From an uncultured Flavobacteriales bacterium (GTDB lineage: Bacteria; Bacteroidota; Bacteroidia; Flavobacteriales; Crocinitomicaceae), in NCBI GenBank assembly GCA_946482515.1, contig CAMLRS010000001.1, positions 496,001 to 560,000 on the forward strand: a stretch of 64,000 nt of DNA, given 5' to 3'. Shown piece by piece: positions 9,604 through 19,180 of this stretch (position 1 is its first letter; each line of letters starts with the position of its first letter). The notes beneath the pieces are model-generated. The model was given only the letters and a program-made list of their open reading frames with translations, was not told the DNA's origin and did no database searches. The position numbers and the translations under genes are program-made.

Positions 9604-10455
9604 ATGAATATTCACCTTACTGGCGTTATTGGAGCAGGCGTAATGGGAGCCGATGTAGCTTTCGATCTTTCTCTAAACGGATACCACGTTATTCTTAATG
9701 ATCTTTCGGAAGAAACGCTTAAAAAAGCGGAGCAGAAAATCACCCGGAACGTCCGGTCTTACCGCATGCTTATTCCCGCTCTGAGCGAAGTTTCCGCAGA
9801 AACTATTTTATCCCGGATCACATTTACAACAGACTTGTCTCAGCTCAGTCAGGCATCACTCGTTATTGAGAACATTACAGAAAGCTGGAAGGAAAAGAGC
9901 GCTTTGTACCGTCAATTAGCCAGTTTCTGTTCGAAAGACACCTATTTTGCCGTCAATACCAGCTGTATTTCCATCACCAAAATTGCAGCCCTGTTGCCGT
10001 CGCCTGATCGGGTAATGGGCATGCACTTCATGAATCCCGTACCGCTCAAAAAAATGGTCGAAATGGTCCGTGGGTTTCACACCTCGGAAGAAACGATCGC
10101 CTATGGAAAAGATTTCCTGAAGACATTGAACAAAAGGGCGGTTGTAGTGGATGATTTCCCGGGATTTGCCGCCAACCGGCTTTCCCACCTGTTTATGAAT
10201 GAAGCAGCCTTCCTGGTGCAGGACCGCGTTGCCGATCCCAAAGACATCGACCGTTTGTTTCGGGAAGGATACGGACATCAGATGGGACCACTTGAAACAG
10301 CTGATCTGATCGGACTGGATACGGTAGTGAATTCGCTGGAAATCCTGTATGAAAGTTTTCAGGACTCCAAATTCCGCTGTTGTCCCCTGTTGAAGAAAAT
10401 GGTCGATGCAGGCCAGTTGGGTAAAAAATCAGGACAAGGTTTTTATGCTTATTAA
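9604..10455 (+). CDS. 3-hydroxyacyl-CoA dehydrogenase-like enzyme of hydroxymalonyl-ACP synthesis (FkbK/ZmaG type)
   Basis: This 283-residue protein belongs to the 3-hydroxybutyryl-CoA dehydrogenase family. The N-terminus is an NAD-binding Rossmann motif (GVIGAGVMGADVA). The active-site region GMHFMNPVP holds the conserved His (H141), and VDDFPGFAANRL begins the C-terminal helical domain. In FkbK- and ZmaG-like pathways this enzyme oxidises the C3 hydroxyl of glyceryl-ACP as one of two oxidation steps towards hydroxymalonyl-ACP. It is the first of four adjacent genes (dehydrogenase, FkbH-like HAD, ACP, acyl-CoA dehydrogenase) that form that pathway. The role is inferred from this company, since the family alone would suggest only fatty-acid metabolism. 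Confidence 0.88.
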   Translation: MNIHLTGVIGAGVMGADVAFDLSLNGYHVILNDLSEETLKKAEQKITRNVRSYRMLIPALSEVSAETILSRITFTTDLSQLSQASLVIENITESWKEKSALYRQLASFCSKDTYFAVNTSCISITKIAALLPSPDRVMGMHFMNPVPLKKMVEMVRGFHTSEETIAYGKDFLKTLNKRAVVVDDFPGFAANRLSHLFMNEAAFLVQDRVADPKDIDRLFREGYGHQMGPLETADLIGLDTVVNSLEILYESFQDSKFRCCPLLKKMVDAGQLGKKSGQGFYAY

Positions 10456-10506
10456 ACGAAAACCACGAGTCACTTACCACTAAATAGCCTATCAAGAAAT
10501 ATTCAC

Positions 10507-11559
10507 ATGAGCAAGGAAAAAGAACTAAAGTGCATAGTCTGGGACCTGGATAACACCATCTGGGATGGGATCTTACTGGAATCCCCGGAGGTTATGCTGA
10601 AACCCGGGATACGAGAGCTGCTGACAGAGCTGGATAAAAGAGGTATTCTGCTTTCGATAGCCAGCAAGAATAATTATGAAGATGCCATGCTCAAGCTCAG
10701 GGAATTCGGAATAGACGATTTCTTTCTGTATCCCCAGATTGGCTGGAACGCCAAATCGGATTCCGTTTCCATTATTCGGGAAAAGCTGAATTTGGGCATT
10801 GATACCTTTGCTTTTATCGATGACCAGGCGTTTGAACGGGACGAGGTGGCAAGCGTTCATTCTGAAGTAGAGCTGATTGATGCGCTCGATTACCTGGCGA
10901 TCTACGATATGCCAAGAGCCAACCCACGTTTCATTACCGAAGATTCCGCTCATCGCAGAGCAATGTACCGCAGCGATATGCTACGCAATGAGCTGGAAGC
11001 CGAGTACAAAGGCCCGAGAGAAGAATTCCTTGCTTCCCTTGAGATGGAGTTTATTATTTCAGAAGCCCGCGAAGAAGATCTCAAACGTGCCGAAGAGCTT
11101 ACCGTCAGAACCAATCAGCTGAATGCAACCGGCAGAACGTATGATTATGATGAGCTGTCGGGTTTCCTGCACTCCGACGATTACAAGCTGATTATCTGCG
11201 AATTGAAAGACAAATACGGTTCCTATGGCAAAATAGGGCTTGCATTGATCGAAATCCAGGACTCTGCCTGGCACCTGAAGCTGTTGTTAATGTCCTGCCG
11301 GGTGATTTCCCGGGGAGTCGGAACGGTTTTGCTAGCCTACATTATGAACGGTGCCAGGGATGCAGGCAAGAAACTGTTTTCTGATTTTAAAGTCACCGAC
11401 CGCAACAGGATGATGTACATCACCTACAAGTTTGCGGGATTCCAGGAGAAATCACAGGAAGCGGAATATATCCTGATGGAAAACGAGCTGAAGGATGTAC
11501 AGCGCTATCCTGAATACATGAAAATATACTTACCCGAATACGAAAATCTAAACAATTGA
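10507..11559 (+). CDS. FkbH-like HAD-family glyceryl-ACP synthase
   Basis: This 350-residue HAD-superfamily protein carries the DxDxT-type motif near its N-terminus (CIVWDLDNTIWDG, D13 and D15). Its C-terminal half resembles a GNAT-like acyl-transfer domain (YGSYGKIGLALIE, SCRVISRGVGTVLL), the arrangement of FkbH and ZmaN. FkbH enzymes take 1,3-bisphosphoglycerate, remove phosphate and load the D-glyceryl group on a dedicated ACP. The gene ends 10 bp before a small ACP gene that is the likely acceptor. The length is typical of FkbH proteins. It starts 51 bp after the dehydrogenase gene. Confidence 0.92.
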   Translation: MSKEKELKCIVWDLDNTIWDGILLESPEVMLKPGIRELLTELDKRGILLSIASKNNYEDAMLKLREFGIDDFFLYPQIGWNAKSDSVSIIREKLNLGIDTFAFIDDQAFERDEVASVHSEVELIDALDYLAIYDMPRANPRFITEDSAHRRAMYRSDMLRNELEAEYKGPREEFLASLEMEFIISEAREEDLKRAEELTVRTNQLNATGRTYDYDELSGFLHSDDYKLIICELKDKYGSYGKIGLALIEIQDSAWHLKLLLMSCRVISRGVGTVLLAYIMNGARDAGKKLFSDFKVTDRNRMMYITYKFAGFQEKSQEAEYILMENELKDVQRYPEYMKIYLPEYENLNN

Positions 11560-11569
11560 TCGCCCGATT

Positions 11570-11815
11570 ATGGAACTAAACACTAAAATACGCACCTACA
11601 TTATGAAAAACCTCATTGTCTTTGAAGATGAGGTGGAATTTACCGATAGCGACAATATTTTTAAGATGGGATTTGTGAATTCGCTCTTTGCCATGAAGCT
11701 GCTCGATTTTGTTGAGAACGAATTCAATATTGTTATTGAAAATCACGAGATCAGTATAGAAAATTTCAGCTCTGTTGATAAGATAACACATCTTATCTCA
11801 TCTAAACTGAATTGA
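11570..11815 (+). CDS. Discrete acyl carrier protein for the glyceryl/hydroxymalonyl unit
   Basis: This 81-residue acidic protein matches the small carrier proteins (FkbJ, ZmaD) of methoxymalonyl and hydroxymalonyl pathways. The phosphopantetheine site is GFVNSLFAMKLL with S38 as the likely modified serine. The phrase NSLFAM followed by DFVENEF is characteristic of that subgroup and differs from the GxDSL motif of fatty-acid ACPs. It lies between the FkbH-like gene (10 bp upstream) and the acyl-CoA dehydrogenase gene (7 bp downstream). It would carry the three-carbon unit during oxidation and present it to the AT domain of the PKS at 48950. The PPTase at 56625 is a candidate activating enzyme. 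Confidence 0.9.
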   Translation: MELNTKIRTYIMKNLIVFEDEVEFTDSDNIFKMGFVNSLFAMKLLDFVENEFNIVIENHEISIENFSSVDKITHLISSKLN

Positions 11816-11822
11816 TCTGTCA

Positions 11823-12998
11823 ATGCATCAGGAACTTACGAATAACCTGGCAGCAGCAGGAGTCAATCCCCATTTTCAATCCAAGCTGGACGAAGTAAAG
11901 TTATTTACCGATCAGCACATCCGTCCGTATGCCGGTGCTTTCGAGAAAGCAGGAGGATTTCCGGATCAACTGGTAAAGGAAATGGCGGAAAGAGGTTTTC
12001 TCGGAGCTTGTTTACCACAGGAATATGGCGGTTTGGGAATGGATCCTGTAACCTATGGCCTTTTTACAGAAGAACTGGGAAAAGGCTGCTGTTCCGTAAG
12101 AAGTTTGATTACCGTGCATTCCTCGTTGGTCGGAGAAACACTTGTCAGATGGGGAACAGGCGCTCAAAAGCAGGAATGGCTTGAGGCCATGGCCACAGGT
12201 CGCAAACTGGCAGCCTTTGCGCTGTCAGAACCGACGACAGGATCAGATGCCCGGAATGTCCAGACAACCTATGTGCGAAAAAACGGCGCGTTCTGCCTGA
12301 ACGGGACAAAAAAATGGATTACCTGCGCCGCAATCGCCGACGTCCTTCTGGTCATTGCTGCCTGCGAAGATCGCGTTAGTGCCTTTTTGGTAGATACGGA
12401 TGCGCCGGGTGTCGAGATCGTCCCCATTCAGGGTATGATGGCCGGAAAAGCCTCTTATATGGCGGAAATCCACCTGAAAGAAGTGATGATTCCGGAAGAC
12501 CGGCTGCTGGGTGTCGAAGGTGGAGGGTTTTCCTACATCGTTAACACGGCACTGGACCATGGAAGATACAGCATTGCCTGGGCCGGGGTTGCCATTGCAC
12601 AGGAAGCCATCGATGCAATGGTGCGTTATTCCCGCCAGCGTTCACAATTCGGTAAGAAAATCTACAACCATCAGCTCATTCAGGGTTTGATCGGTGATGC
12701 CACAACGCAAACCCACGCTGCACGTGCATTATGCATCAGCGCCGGTCGCCTGCGTGCTGAACGTCATGAGAATGCTGTGATCGAAACCAATATGGCAAAA
12801 TACTTCTCATCGGGAGTTGCCGTGAAAGTTGCAGCCGATGCCGTTCAGGTACACGGCGCGAATGGCTTCTCGGAGGAATATCCCGTAGAACGGCTTTACA
12901 GAGAGGCTAAAGTACTGGAAGTCATAGAGGGAACATCGCAGTTGCAACAGGAAATCATCGCTCAGTTTGCTTTGAAAGAATATTATAAAACGAAATAG
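11823..12998 (+). CDS. Acyl-CoA dehydrogenase-like flavoenzyme of hydroxymalonyl-ACP synthesis (FkbI/ZmaE type)
   Basis: This 391-residue protein is a full-length FAD-dependent acyl-CoA dehydrogenase relative. It shows the FAD/substrate segment FALSEPTTGSDA and KKWITCAA, the central GRYSIAWAG helix, and the C-terminal signature YREAKVLEVIEGTSQLQ with a glutamate near residue 369. In FkbI- and ZmaE-type pathways the enzyme acts with the 3-hydroxyacyl dehydrogenase to oxidise glyceryl-ACP to hydroxymalonyl-ACP. No O-methyltransferase of the FkbG type lies nearby, so the extender is predicted to stay unmethylated. The gene follows the ACP by 7 bp and precedes an NRPS gene by 29 bp. Confidence 0.9.
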   Translation: MHQELTNNLAAAGVNPHFQSKLDEVKLFTDQHIRPYAGAFEKAGGFPDQLVKEMAERGFLGACLPQEYGGLGMDPVTYGLFTEELGKGCCSVRSLITVHSSLVGETLVRWGTGAQKQEWLEAMATGRKLAAFALSEPTTGSDARNVQTTYVRKNGAFCLNGTKKWITCAAIADVLLVIAACEDRVSAFLVDTDAPGVEIVPIQGMMAGKASYMAEIHLKEVMIPEDRLLGVEGGGFSYIVNTALDHGRYSIAWAGVAIAQEAIDAMVRYSRQRSQFGKKIYNHQLIQGLIGDATTQTHAARALCISAGRLRAERHENAVIETNMAKYFSSGVAVKVAADAVQVHGANGFSEEYPVERLYREAKVLEVIEGTSQLQQEIIAQFALKEYYKTK

Positions 12999-13027
12999 GA
13001 TTCATTTACCTTTTAAATCACAATTCA

Positions 13028-16000
13028 TTGGTCAAAAAAGATAATGTCGGAAATATATTGTCGCTTACCTCCATGCAGGAAGGGCTTTTGTTCCGTTATC
13101 TGCAACAGGAAGCAACACAGGTTTATGTGGAGCAATTGATTCTGACAATCGGAGGTCATCCGGGTATCGAATTGATTCAAAGCGCCTGGGACCGTGTTGT
13201 GGAAGCCAATGAGCTCCTGCGTACCGTGTTCCGATGGGAAAAGATGACCCATCCGGTACAGATAGTACTGAAACAGGCCCCGCTGGATGTTGCTGTTGTG
13301 CACTTATCCTCATGGGAACAGCGGGCAGCTTTTTTAAAAAATGACCGTGAAAAAGGACTGGACCTGGCCCAGGTGCCTTTTCGCGTAACGGTTCTTGAAC
13401 ACCACGGCCATCCGATTGAAATCGTTGTTACGCATCATCATATCCTGTATGATGGCTGGAGTAACGGGATCATTATCCGTGAATTCCTCGAAGCACTGGA
13501 AGCACTCCATACCGGAAGTACGATGAATTTGCCGGTAAAAACCTCTTTCCAGGAATTCATCCGCCATTGCCGGGAAAAAGAGACCTGGCACCAGGAAAAC
13601 TATTGGAAAAATTGTCTGGAGGGAATTCAGGGACCTTCTCTGCTCCCCTTCCTGGATGAGCACGCTGTTCGATCAGGACACAAAAAATACCTTTCTGCCA
13701 CATTGGACGGAGCCACAGAAGAACGTTTAAAGGCTTTCCTATCGGCTAATCATACAACCCTCGCCGCAGCTATCTATGCATTGTGGGGCATCGTCATGAC
13801 ACGCTTGTCCTATTCAGCTGATGCCGTATTCGGTGTCGTTCTTTCGGGTCGTTCCGCCTTGCCCACGAACATGGATGAAGTCGTCGGGCTGTTTATCAAT
13901 ACATTGCCTTTCCGGGTGAAGGTAAACGAACAGGCCACTTTAGGCGAATTATTGCAGGACGTAAGCACACAATTGAGCTTGCTGAGTGAGCAGGAGCATA
14001 CACCACTGAAGGCCATTAACGGCTATCTCGGACTGGATGGTAATGAGCCGTTGTTCCGCTCCATGGTGGTCATAGAGAATTACCCGATTGATCACATCAG
14101 TACTTCACTGAACACCTTTCCCATTCTGAAGGCGGAGAATACCGAAATAAACGAATTCGATCTTTCACTCTCGGTTCAAAACCGGGAAGGATTGGTGCTG
14201 GAATTGCAGTACGAAAGCGCTGTTTTTTCAGACAACAATATACAGCGCCTCCTGGATTATCTCCTCACAGGCCTGGAACGTCTGGCTGCAAGTACGGAAA
14301 ATACGCCTGTCAATCAGGTCGTATGCTATGAGCAGCACGAAGTACTGGCAGAAGCCCTGCGCTATAATCCGGTTGTTGCTGATCCGCCTGTAGAATCGCT
14401 CATTTCTTTGTTCCGGAAACAGGTTGCAGAACAGGCCGACAAAGAAGTGCTCGTTTGCAATGGAACCTCCTGGTCCCTGGGTGAGCTGGATCGTTTATCC
14501 GGATTAATGGCCGTGTTTCTCCGCGATGTTTGCGGTACGCAAAGTAAGGAAAGTGTCATTCTGGTACACGAAAGAAACGAATGGCTGTTAATAGCCATGC
14601 TGGCGATCACCAAGCTCGGGGCGAATTATATTCCGCTCGAAACCGGGCAACCGGAAGAACGATTGCAGTTTATTCTGAAAGACAGTGGCGCCGCCACCGT
14701 GTTCGACCATGCGCTGTGCGCCAGGTTCCGGCAATGGCTGCCGCAACACACGGGTGCTTCCGATGTGGACCAGGTGGTACAGCCCTATGATTGCGCTTAT
14801 ATCATCTATACTTCCGGCTCTACCGGTATGCCAAAAGGAGTCATCATTGAACACCGGTCCGTGGTCAACTTCGTTGAGGCAATGACAAAGCTGCTGGCAC
14901 CTGAGGCCGGCGATACCATACTGAGTCTCACTGCGCATTCATTCGACGTGTTTGTGGGCGAATCCTGGTTCCCGATGCTCGCCGGAATACGCATGGTATT
15001 GGCTACGGAAGCTCAACGGTCCGAGATAGCTACCATCCGTGAATTAGCAAACAATTGGAATGTTTCCATGCTTCAGGCTACACCCTCACGTTTGTCGGTA
15101 CTCCTGACAGAACCGGACATTTTTTCTTCGGTGAAGCATGTCCTGATTGCAGGCGAAGCGTTTCCCGGACACCTGGCTTCAAAGCTTCAGGAAGTATATA
15201 GCGGATTAATCTACAATATGTACGGCCCGACTGAAACCACAGTTTATTCTACCGGAACGGTCGTAACAGACAACCGGAAAATGCATATCGGCAAGCCCGT
15301 TAGCAATACACAGGTGTTTGTGACCGACCGTATGCAGAAACTGGTTCCATTCGGCGTGGTCGGTGAATTATGTATCAGTGGAAGCGGTTTGGCAAGAGGC
15401 TACCTTCACAACGATCAGCTGACGACAGAACGCTTTATTGATCATCCGATCGATGGTATTCAACGATGGTACCTTACCGGTGACCTCGTCAAACAACAGG
15501 AAGACGGAACACTCCTGTACTTTGGACGTATGGACGACCAGGTGAAGATCCGTGGCTATCGAATAGAACCCGGCGAAATCGAACAAAAACTGGAAGCTCA
15601 TCCGGCTATCGCCCGGGTTTGCGTGCATACGGTTGGAACGGGTTATGAAAAAGAGCTGTGTGCCTATTACCAATCCCACAAAGAGCTGGAAACTCAGGAA
15701 CTCCGGAAATACCTGAGCGCGGGATTAGCGGAATACATGATTCCCTCCTATTTCGTTAAAGTAGACGAATTCGTTCTCACGACAAGCGGGAAAATCAATC
15801 GCTTAGTGCTCCCGAAACCAACGGTGAAGTTGACCGAGGCATATGTAGCTCCACAAAGTGAGCTGCAACAGCAATTGATTGAAATCTGGGCGGAAGTTCT
15901 AAAAGAAGACCCGTCTAAAATAGGAATCCATACCAACTTTTTCAGAGCCGGCGGCCACTCCCTGAAAGCCATGCAGCTGGTTGCTTTGGTTTATAAAAAA

Positions 16001-19000
16001 CTGGACTTCAGAATAGGAGTTAATGCCATTTTTACGCATCCTACTGTTCAGCAACAGGAATCATTGATCGTAAGCAAAGAAGCTTCAACCACCACCTACC
16101 AGCCTTTGCCCATTTCCGAACCGGGAACAAGCTATGCTTTATCACCTTCCCAGGAACGGTTATATGTGTTGTATGAGCTCGATCCCGAAGGTACATCCTA
16201 CAACATGCCATTCAGCCTCAAGCTCCATGGCCGGATGGACAAGCAACGGATCGTTCAGAGCTTTACGGAGCTGATCACCCGTCATGAGATCCTGCGCACT
16301 GTATTCCGCGTCGAAGGTTCTTCACCCCGCCAGCTCGTCCTGCCGGCGGTTGGTGTTACACTGGAAGAAAGCCGTGTTTCAGGGTCAGCCTTGTCATCGG
16401 AATACCAATCATTTGTGCGACCGTTCGATCTGAGTAAAGGTCCTTTGTTCCGCCTGCGATATGTAGAAACAGATGACTGCGGTGATTACCTGTTCATGGA
16501 CTTCCACCACATCATCACCGACGGTTTTTCACAAGGATTGCTGGAACAAGAGTTCCGAAAATTATACCAGGGAACAGCCCTTGCACCGGTTCGTTACCAA
16601 TACCGTGATTACTCCGAGTGGCTGCGCAGCAGCGCCCAGCAGCAGGAACGTCAGTTGCAGGGAGCCTACTGGTCGGAAGTCTTTAAGGGAACGCTTCCCG
16701 TTTTGGAGCTTCCAACCGATCATCATCGTCCACTCTTCCGCGGTTCATCCGGTGGATGTCACAGCATTCGGATAGACCGGACTGTTGCCGATCATTTGCG
16801 CGCGGCCAGCGAAGCAGAAGGCGGCACCCTATTCATGGGGCTTTTGTCGGTTACAACCTTGTGGCTATCGGGCCTGAGCAATCAGGACGATATCATCATC
16901 GGAAGCCCGGTCGCCTGCCGCCGTCATTCGGACCTTCAGGAGATTCCCGGGCTATTCGTCAATACCCTGTGTTTCCGCCTGGCGACCGATCGCAAAGGAT
17001 CCTTCCGAACGATGCTTTCGTCTGTCAAAGATGTAGCATTAGGGGCATTTGAGCACCAGGAATACGGCTTCGAAGAACTGGTCACAAGCCTCGATATCCC
17101 ACGTGATATGGGCCGCAACCCGCTGTTTGATGTCATGCTGGTGTTCCAGAACCAGGAAATGCTCTCCGACAACAATCCTTTGTATCAGCTCGATGATTCT
17201 GTAGCATCGGAAGCCTCTCCGAAGTTCGATCTATTGGTGGATGTCCGGGAAGACACAGCCGGTCTTGTCGTAGACTTAACCTACAACAAAGACCTCTTCG
17301 AACCAGCTACCATTGCCGGGTTCTGTGCGTATTTTGAAACCATCCTTGGCCGGATAACCAAAGGCGAAGACTCTATAAAAAAACTACAATCCCTTCCAGC
17401 CAAAGAAGTGGCCCTTCAGCTCGATGAGCTGAGCGGGAGCGATGCCGAAGGCTACAACCAGGAGCTCTTCACCGGGCTGTTCTCTCGAACAGTTGCGAAA
17501 AAAGGTTCTGAAATAGCAGTGTATTCCGGCTCAGAAACAGCTACCTATGAACAGCTCTGGCAGGAATCCGAAAAAGTAAGCGCTTACCTGCGTACAGTCC
17601 GCTCCATCGAGCCCGGCGATCGGGTTGGTGTGCTGGTTCCTCGCGGGATCACTATGCTGGTGAGCATGCTGGGGATTTTGAAATCCGGGGGATGCTATGT
17701 TCCAATAGATCCCGAATATCCCCGGGAACGCATAGACTACCTGCTCTCCGACAGCGACTGCCGATGCGTGATCGACCAGCAGGAATGGTCAAAAATTAGT
17801 GCATGGGAAGGAACAGCAGCTTCACCAGTAGAACTATCAGGTTCCGATCTGGCATACATTATCTACACTTCAGGCTCTACCGGCCTTCCAAAAGGTGTGA
17901 TGATCACCCATGCCAACCTGTCTGCATTCCTGTGGTGGAGCAATAAAGAGTTTGCGGCGTCAGATTACACCATTGTTTTTGCCGGAACATCGATCTGTTT
18001 TGACCTGTCGGTGTTTGAGTTGTTTTACCCGTTGACCGTTGGTAAGCCCATCCGTATTCTGGAAAACGGTCTTGCGATAGGAGAACATTTGCCACTTCAT
18101 GATCGTGTGCTGGTAAATACCGTTCCAAGCGTGCTGGGCGCTTTGCTGGCAGCTTCGACAGATCTGAGCAGCGTGAGCGTGCTGAACCTTGCCGGTGAAC
18201 CGATACCCAAAGAATACACCACAAAGCTGGATTACAGCCGCATGGAGGTCCGCAACCTGTACGGACCATCAGAAGATACAACCTACAGCACCATGCACCG
18301 CATCGAAAAAAGCGGTGATGTGGAGCTGATCGGCCGGACATTGCCGGGAACACGGGCTTACGTGTTGTCCGAAAACGGGGAACTCGTGTATAGAGGATCG
18401 GCCGGAGAGCTCTGCCTGAGTGGACTGGGCCTCTCGGCAGGTTACCTGAACCGTGAAGCCTTGACTGCAGAGAAGTTTACAACCCATCCCTTCAATCCCG
18501 GCGAGCGGATCTACCGCACAGGAGACCTGGTCCGCTGGACCAAAACCGGAGAGCTGGAATACCTCGGCCGAATCGACAACCAGGTGAAAATCCGTGGCTA
18601 CCGCATCGAACTGGGAGAAATAGAAACTGCGCTCCGCAACTTGCCGGGTGTTCTGGCAGGTGTTGTTCTGGCACAGGAAACAGCACCGGGAAACCGGGAG
18701 CTGGTCGCTTATGTAGTCACAGAATCCGGAACCAACACCGAAGCGTTCAAGCGCGAGCTGCGCGAACATCTGCCAGGGTACATGGTGCCGGAACACTACG
18801 TGGAAATCCAGGAATTACCACTTACCGCTAACGGCAAGATCGACCGAAAAGCACTGCCGGCATTTACACCGGGAGATACCACACAAGCCTATACCGGACC
18901 ACGGAATGAAACGGATCAGAAGCTGATAGCTATCTGGGCCAGCGTTCTGGGAATACCACCAGCTGAGATTGGCATCGACCATGGCTTTTTCGAGCTGGGT

Positions 19001-19180
19001 GGAAATTCGCTGAAAGTAACCGTACTTCTGGCGGAGATCTACAAAGAAATGAACCTACGGCTTCCCATGCAGCAAGTCTTTAAAATGTCCTCCATCAGAG
19101 CAATCAGCGACTATATCCTTGCATTGGAAACCCTTACTGCCGAACGCACCGAACCGGCAAAAAACACTCTGAAACTATGA
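13028..19180 (+). CDS. NRPS dimodule C-A-PCP-C-A-PCP
   Basis: This 2050-residue synthetase begins at a TTG codon. Its first C domain starts SLTSMQEGLLF and has HHHILYDG near residue 136, as expected for a D-to-L condensing domain that follows the E-terminated starter protein. The first A domain (YTSGSTGMPKG, about 591) gives D-V-G-Q-L-A-M-V-Y, which I cannot assign. After PCP FFRAGGHSLK (about 970) come a second C (HHIITDG, about 1159), a second A (YTSGSTGLPKG, about 1610) and PCP FFELGGNSLK (about 1986). The second A code D-L-F-N-N-A-L-T-Y is the Ala-type code I recall from microcystin synthetase, so Ala or Gly is likely. This C-A pair is repeated exactly in the next protein. The stop codon overlaps the next start (ATGA), indicating translational coupling. 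Confidence 0.95.
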   Translation: MVKKDNVGNILSLTSMQEGLLFRYLQQEATQVYVEQLILTIGGHPGIELIQSAWDRVVEANELLRTVFRWEKMTHPVQIVLKQAPLDVAVVHLSSWEQRAAFLKNDREKGLDLAQVPFRVTVLEHHGHPIEIVVTHHHILYDGWSNGIIIREFLEALEALHTGSTMNLPVKTSFQEFIRHCREKETWHQENYWKNCLEGIQGPSLLPFLDEHAVRSGHKKYLSATLDGATEERLKAFLSANHTTLAAAIYALWGIVMTRLSYSADAVFGVVLSGRSALPTNMDEVVGLFINTLPFRVKVNEQATLGELLQDVSTQLSLLSEQEHTPLKAINGYLGLDGNEPLFRSMVVIENYPIDHISTSLNTFPILKAENTEINEFDLSLSVQNREGLVLELQYESAVFSDNNIQRLLDYLLTGLERLAASTENTPVNQVVCYEQHEVLAEALRYNPVVADPPVESLISLFRKQVAEQADKEVLVCNGTSWSLGELDRLSGLMAVFLRDVCGTQSKESVILVHERNEWLLIAMLAITKLGANYIPLETGQPEERLQFILKDSGAATVFDHALCARFRQWLPQHTGASDVDQVVQPYDCAYIIYTSGSTGMPKGVIIEHRSVVNFVEAMTKLLAPEAGDTILSLTAHSFDVFVGESWFPMLAGIRMVLATEAQRSEIATIRELANNWNVSMLQATPSRLSVLLTEPDIFSSVKHVLIAGEAFPGHLASKLQEVYSGLIYNMYGPTETTVYSTGTVVTDNRKMHIGKPVSNTQVFVTDRMQKLVPFGVVGELCISGSGLARGYLHNDQLTTERFIDHPIDGIQRWYLTGDLVKQQEDGTLLYFGRMDDQVKIRGYRIEPGEIEQKLEAHPAIARVCVHTVGTGYEKELCAYYQSHKELETQELRKYLSAGLAEYMIPSYFVKVDEFVLTTSGKINRLVLPKPTVKLTEAYVAPQSELQQQLIEIWAEVLKEDPSKIGIHTNFFRAGGHSLKAMQLVALVYKKLDFRIGVNAIFTHPTVQQQESLIVSKEASTTTYQPLPISEPGTSYALSPSQERLYVLYELDPEGTSYNMPFSLKLHGRMDKQRIVQSFTELITRHEILRTVFRVEGSSPRQLVLPAVGVTLEESRVSGSALSSEYQSFVRPFDLSKGPLFRLRYVETDDCGDYLFMDFHHIITDGFSQGLLEQEFRKLYQGTALAPVRYQYRDYSEWLRSSAQQQERQLQGAYWSEVFKGTLPVLELPTDHHRPLFRGSSGGCHSIRIDRTVADHLRAASEAEGGTLFMGLLSVTTLWLSGLSNQDDIIIGSPVACRRHSDLQEIPGLFVNTLCFRLATDRKGSFRTMLSSVKDVALGAFEHQEYGFEELVTSLDIPRDMGRNPLFDVMLVFQNQEMLSDNNPLYQLDDSVASEASPKFDLLVDVREDTAGLVVDLTYNKDLFEPATIAGFCAYFETILGRITKGEDSIKKLQSLPAKEVALQLDELSGSDAEGYNQELFTGLFSRTVAKKGSEIAVYSGSETATYEQLWQESEKVSAYLRTVRSIEPGDRVGVLVPRGITMLVSMLGILKSGGCYVPIDPEYPRERIDYLLSDSDCRCVIDQQEWSKISAWEGTAASPVELSGSDLAYIIYTSGSTGLPKGVMITHANLSAFLWWSNKEFAASDYTIVFAGTSICFDLSVFELFYPLTVGKPIRILENGLAIGEHLPLHDRVLVNTVPSVLGALLAASTDLSSVSVLNLAGEPIPKEYTTKLDYSRMEVRNLYGPSEDTTYSTMHRIEKSGDVELIGRTLPGTRAYVLSENGELVYRGSAGELCLSGLGLSAGYLNREALTAEKFTTHPFNPGERIYRTGDLVRWTKTGELEYLGRIDNQVKIRGYRIELGEIETALRNLPGVLAGVVLAQETAPGNRELVAYVVTESGTNTEAFKRELREHLPGYMVPEHYVEIQELPLTANGKIDRKALPAFTPGDTTQAYTGPRNETDQKLIAIWASVLGIPPAEIGIDHGFFELGGNSLKVTVLLAEIYKEMNLRLPMQQVFKMSSIRAISDYILALETLTAERTEPAKNTLKL
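16087..18912 (+). repeat. 2826-bp direct repeat, copy 1 (C-A didomain)
   Basis: This stretch matches 19347-22172 with no difference that I could find, at a constant offset of 3260 bp. The bases just outside differ (16086 c versus 19346 a; 18913 g versus 22173 a). It spans 942 codons covering a complete condensation domain and a complete adenylation domain. The translated products and even the out-of-frame open frames inside are identical. The PCP that follows each copy is different, so the repeated unit is C-A and not a whole module. This fits a recent duplication or ongoing gene conversion. Confidence 0.95.

Noticed and set aside
16473..17052. Plus-strand alternative-frame open frames repeated exactly at 19733-20312
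   Set aside because: Their duplication simply reflects the 2826-bp repeat. They have no family motifs.
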